In this document: piece by piece, positions 61,373 to 64,000 of the stretch | Layout of the letters: every line of letters starts with the position of its first letter | Numbering within the stretch: position 1 is the stretch's first letter | Assembly: GCA_025055975.1 (NCBI GenBank) | Contig: JANWWM010000063.1 | Location: 1-64,000 of the forward strand | Length of the DNA: 64,000 nt | Reading direction: 5' to 3' | Source: Chloroherpetonaceae bacterium | Lineage (GTDB): Bacteria; Bacteroidota; Chlorobiia; Chlorobiales; Thermochlorobacteraceae | Made by a program: the position numbers and the translations under genes | The notes under the pieces: model-generated | Database searches by the model: none | Seen by the model: the letters and a program-made list of their open reading frames with translations, nothing else | What the model was told of the DNA's origin: nothing

Positions 61373-62221
61373 ATGCTGATTTGGTCGAATGTTTTGTCCC
61401 CCTTTCTCCGCCGACTGTTCAGGAAAAATGAACGGCAGCGTTCATCGCCCCTTCTCTCCGAATCCGCCAAGCTCGCCCTCGAAGCCATCGTCGCCACGCG
61501 CATTTGCGACGAAACGCTGTTTGCGACCGCGCTCACGCATCGCTCCGCGTTGGATTTTTTGGGCAAGGATAGGTTCGTCTCCAACGAGCGCTTGGAGTTT
61601 TTGGGCGACGCGGTGCTGGACTTGGTCATCGCCGAACATCTCTACAAATTGTATCCCGACTTCAACGAGGGCGCGCTGACGAAACTGCGCTCGCAACTCG
61701 TGAACGCGAAAGTGCTGGCGCAATACGCTCGGCGATTCGATTTGGGCAAGTTGCTCATCGTGAGCGACTCCGCCGAGCAGAACGGCGTGCGCGAAAGCGA
61801 GACCGCTCTCGCCGACGCTTTCGAAGCTTTGATTGGCGCGGTCTACCTCGATAGCGGCTACGAAAGGGCGCGCGCTTTCTTGGAAAAGACGATGATTCAA
61901 GGGACGAACTTCGCCGCGCTCGTCGTCTCCGACCAAAATTTCAAGAGCGCGCTCTTGGAATACGCGCAAGGCGAGCGATTGCCGTTGCCCTCTTACTTCG
62001 TCATCTCCGAAGAAGGTCCGCCGCACAAAAAAATTTTCAAGGTCGGCGTGCGAATGGGCGACGAGGTGCTTGGCGAAGGCACGGGCAAGAGCAAAAAAGC
62101 CGCCGAACAGCTCGCCGCCAAAGAAGCCTACGAAAAAATCGTAGCGCGCCGCAACCTTCAAACCGCCAAGAAGCCCGAAGCCGTCGAAACGAATTCGCCA
62201 ACGAGCGCCGAGCCTTTTTGA
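61373..62221 (+). CDS. rnc: Ribonuclease III
   Basis: A 282-residue RNase III, which cuts double-stranded RNA in rRNA maturation. The catalytic signature NERLEFLGDAVLDLVIAEHL is near residue 70, with ALTHRSALDFLG before and SETALADAFEALIGAVYLDSGY after (second metal site). The C-terminal double-stranded RNA domain has FKSALLEYAQGERLPLPSYFV and GKSKKAAEQLAAKEAYEKI. A ~30-residue N-terminal extension and a ~20-residue tail add to the usual length. It closes the lipid cluster, as in many bacteria. Confidence 0.95.
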   Translation: MLIWSNVLSPFLRRLFRKNERQRSSPLLSESAKLALEAIVATRICDETLFATALTHRSALDFLGKDRFVSNERLEFLGDAVLDLVIAEHLYKLYPDFNEGALTKLRSQLVNAKVLAQYARRFDLGKLLIVSDSAEQNGVRESETALADAFEALIGAVYLDSGYERARAFLEKTMIQGTNFAALVVSDQNFKSALLEYAQGERLPLPSYFVISEEGPPHKKIFKVGVRMGDEVLGEGTGKSKKAAEQLAAKEAYEKIVARRNLQTAKKPEAVETNSPTSAEPF

Positions 62222-62262
62222 GCGCCAACGGCGATGGGGTTTAACGGCGATTAAAAAAGCGT

Positions 62263-63960
<1,698 letters not shown>

Positions 63961-64000
63961 CGGTTGATAGCGGACGCAATCCACCGATAGCTGTTCTTGC

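Overview
The window reads as chromosome of a Gram-negative bacterium of the Fibrobacterota-Chlorobiota-Bacteroidota (FCB) group, most likely a Chlorobiota/Ignavibacteria-type lineage. The reasons are a subtilase ending in a type IX secretion sorting domain (SQNFPNPFN motif near 36680), many genes preceded 20-80 bases upstream by a TAnnTTyG -7 element of the Bacteroidota/Chlorobi kind, two ArsA-family ATPases, a three-gene set of periplasmic parvulin chaperones, lipoproteins with SpII lipoboxes and very large outer-membrane proteins. A hot-spring mat relative of Candidatus Thermochlorobacter is a guess only: no photosynthesis gene is present. Genes are tightly packed and no gene-free stretch exceeds about 270 bases.

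Layout. 1-4.7 kb: the end of a Uma2 nuclease, nuoD, then a restriction-modification island (EVE-domain/NucS-like nuclease plus two DNA methyltransferases). 4.7-11.6 kb: TenA, a YfhO-type membrane protein, tRNA-Gln, rlmN, a hypothetical, adk and an FMN oxidase-like protein. 11.6-21.8 kb: peptide-binding lipoprotein, a helicase with an embedded exonuclease, a DUF3592-LRR protein, and the parvulin trio. 21.8-31.7 kb (mostly minus strand): ArsA, MogA, and a run TPR-NurA-thioredoxin/TPR lipoprotein-HAS barrel-hisG, an outer-membrane protein and protoporphyrinogen oxidase. 31.7-41.3 kb: rodA, era, T9SS subtilase, PH protein, metallophosphoesterase, Cys-rich protein, folE, nuoH. 41.5-48.6 kb: a 1208-residue beta-barrel candidate, then an operon HTH regulator-SbtA-SbtB-ArsA and a Fur regulator. 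48.6-54.7 kb: YqgE, tRNA-Ser, HscB, biotin carrier, SDR epimerase, pstS-pstC, recA. 54.8-62.2 kb: the conserved lipid cluster DUF177-rpmF-plsX-fabH-fabD-fabG-acpP-fabF-rnc. 62.3-64 kb: pyrG.

The last 1.5 kb does not match the rest. Within pyrG, near 62490, codon use switches abruptly to a different style that continues to the end of the window. This looks like an assembly join to another organism (possibly a Chloroflexota member) at a conserved stretch of the gene.

The accessory content of most interest is the EVE/NucS restriction island, the helicase-exonuclease fusion, the NurA/HAS-barrel run and the SbtAB-ArsA operon. The rest is core metabolism, envelope and lipid synthesis.
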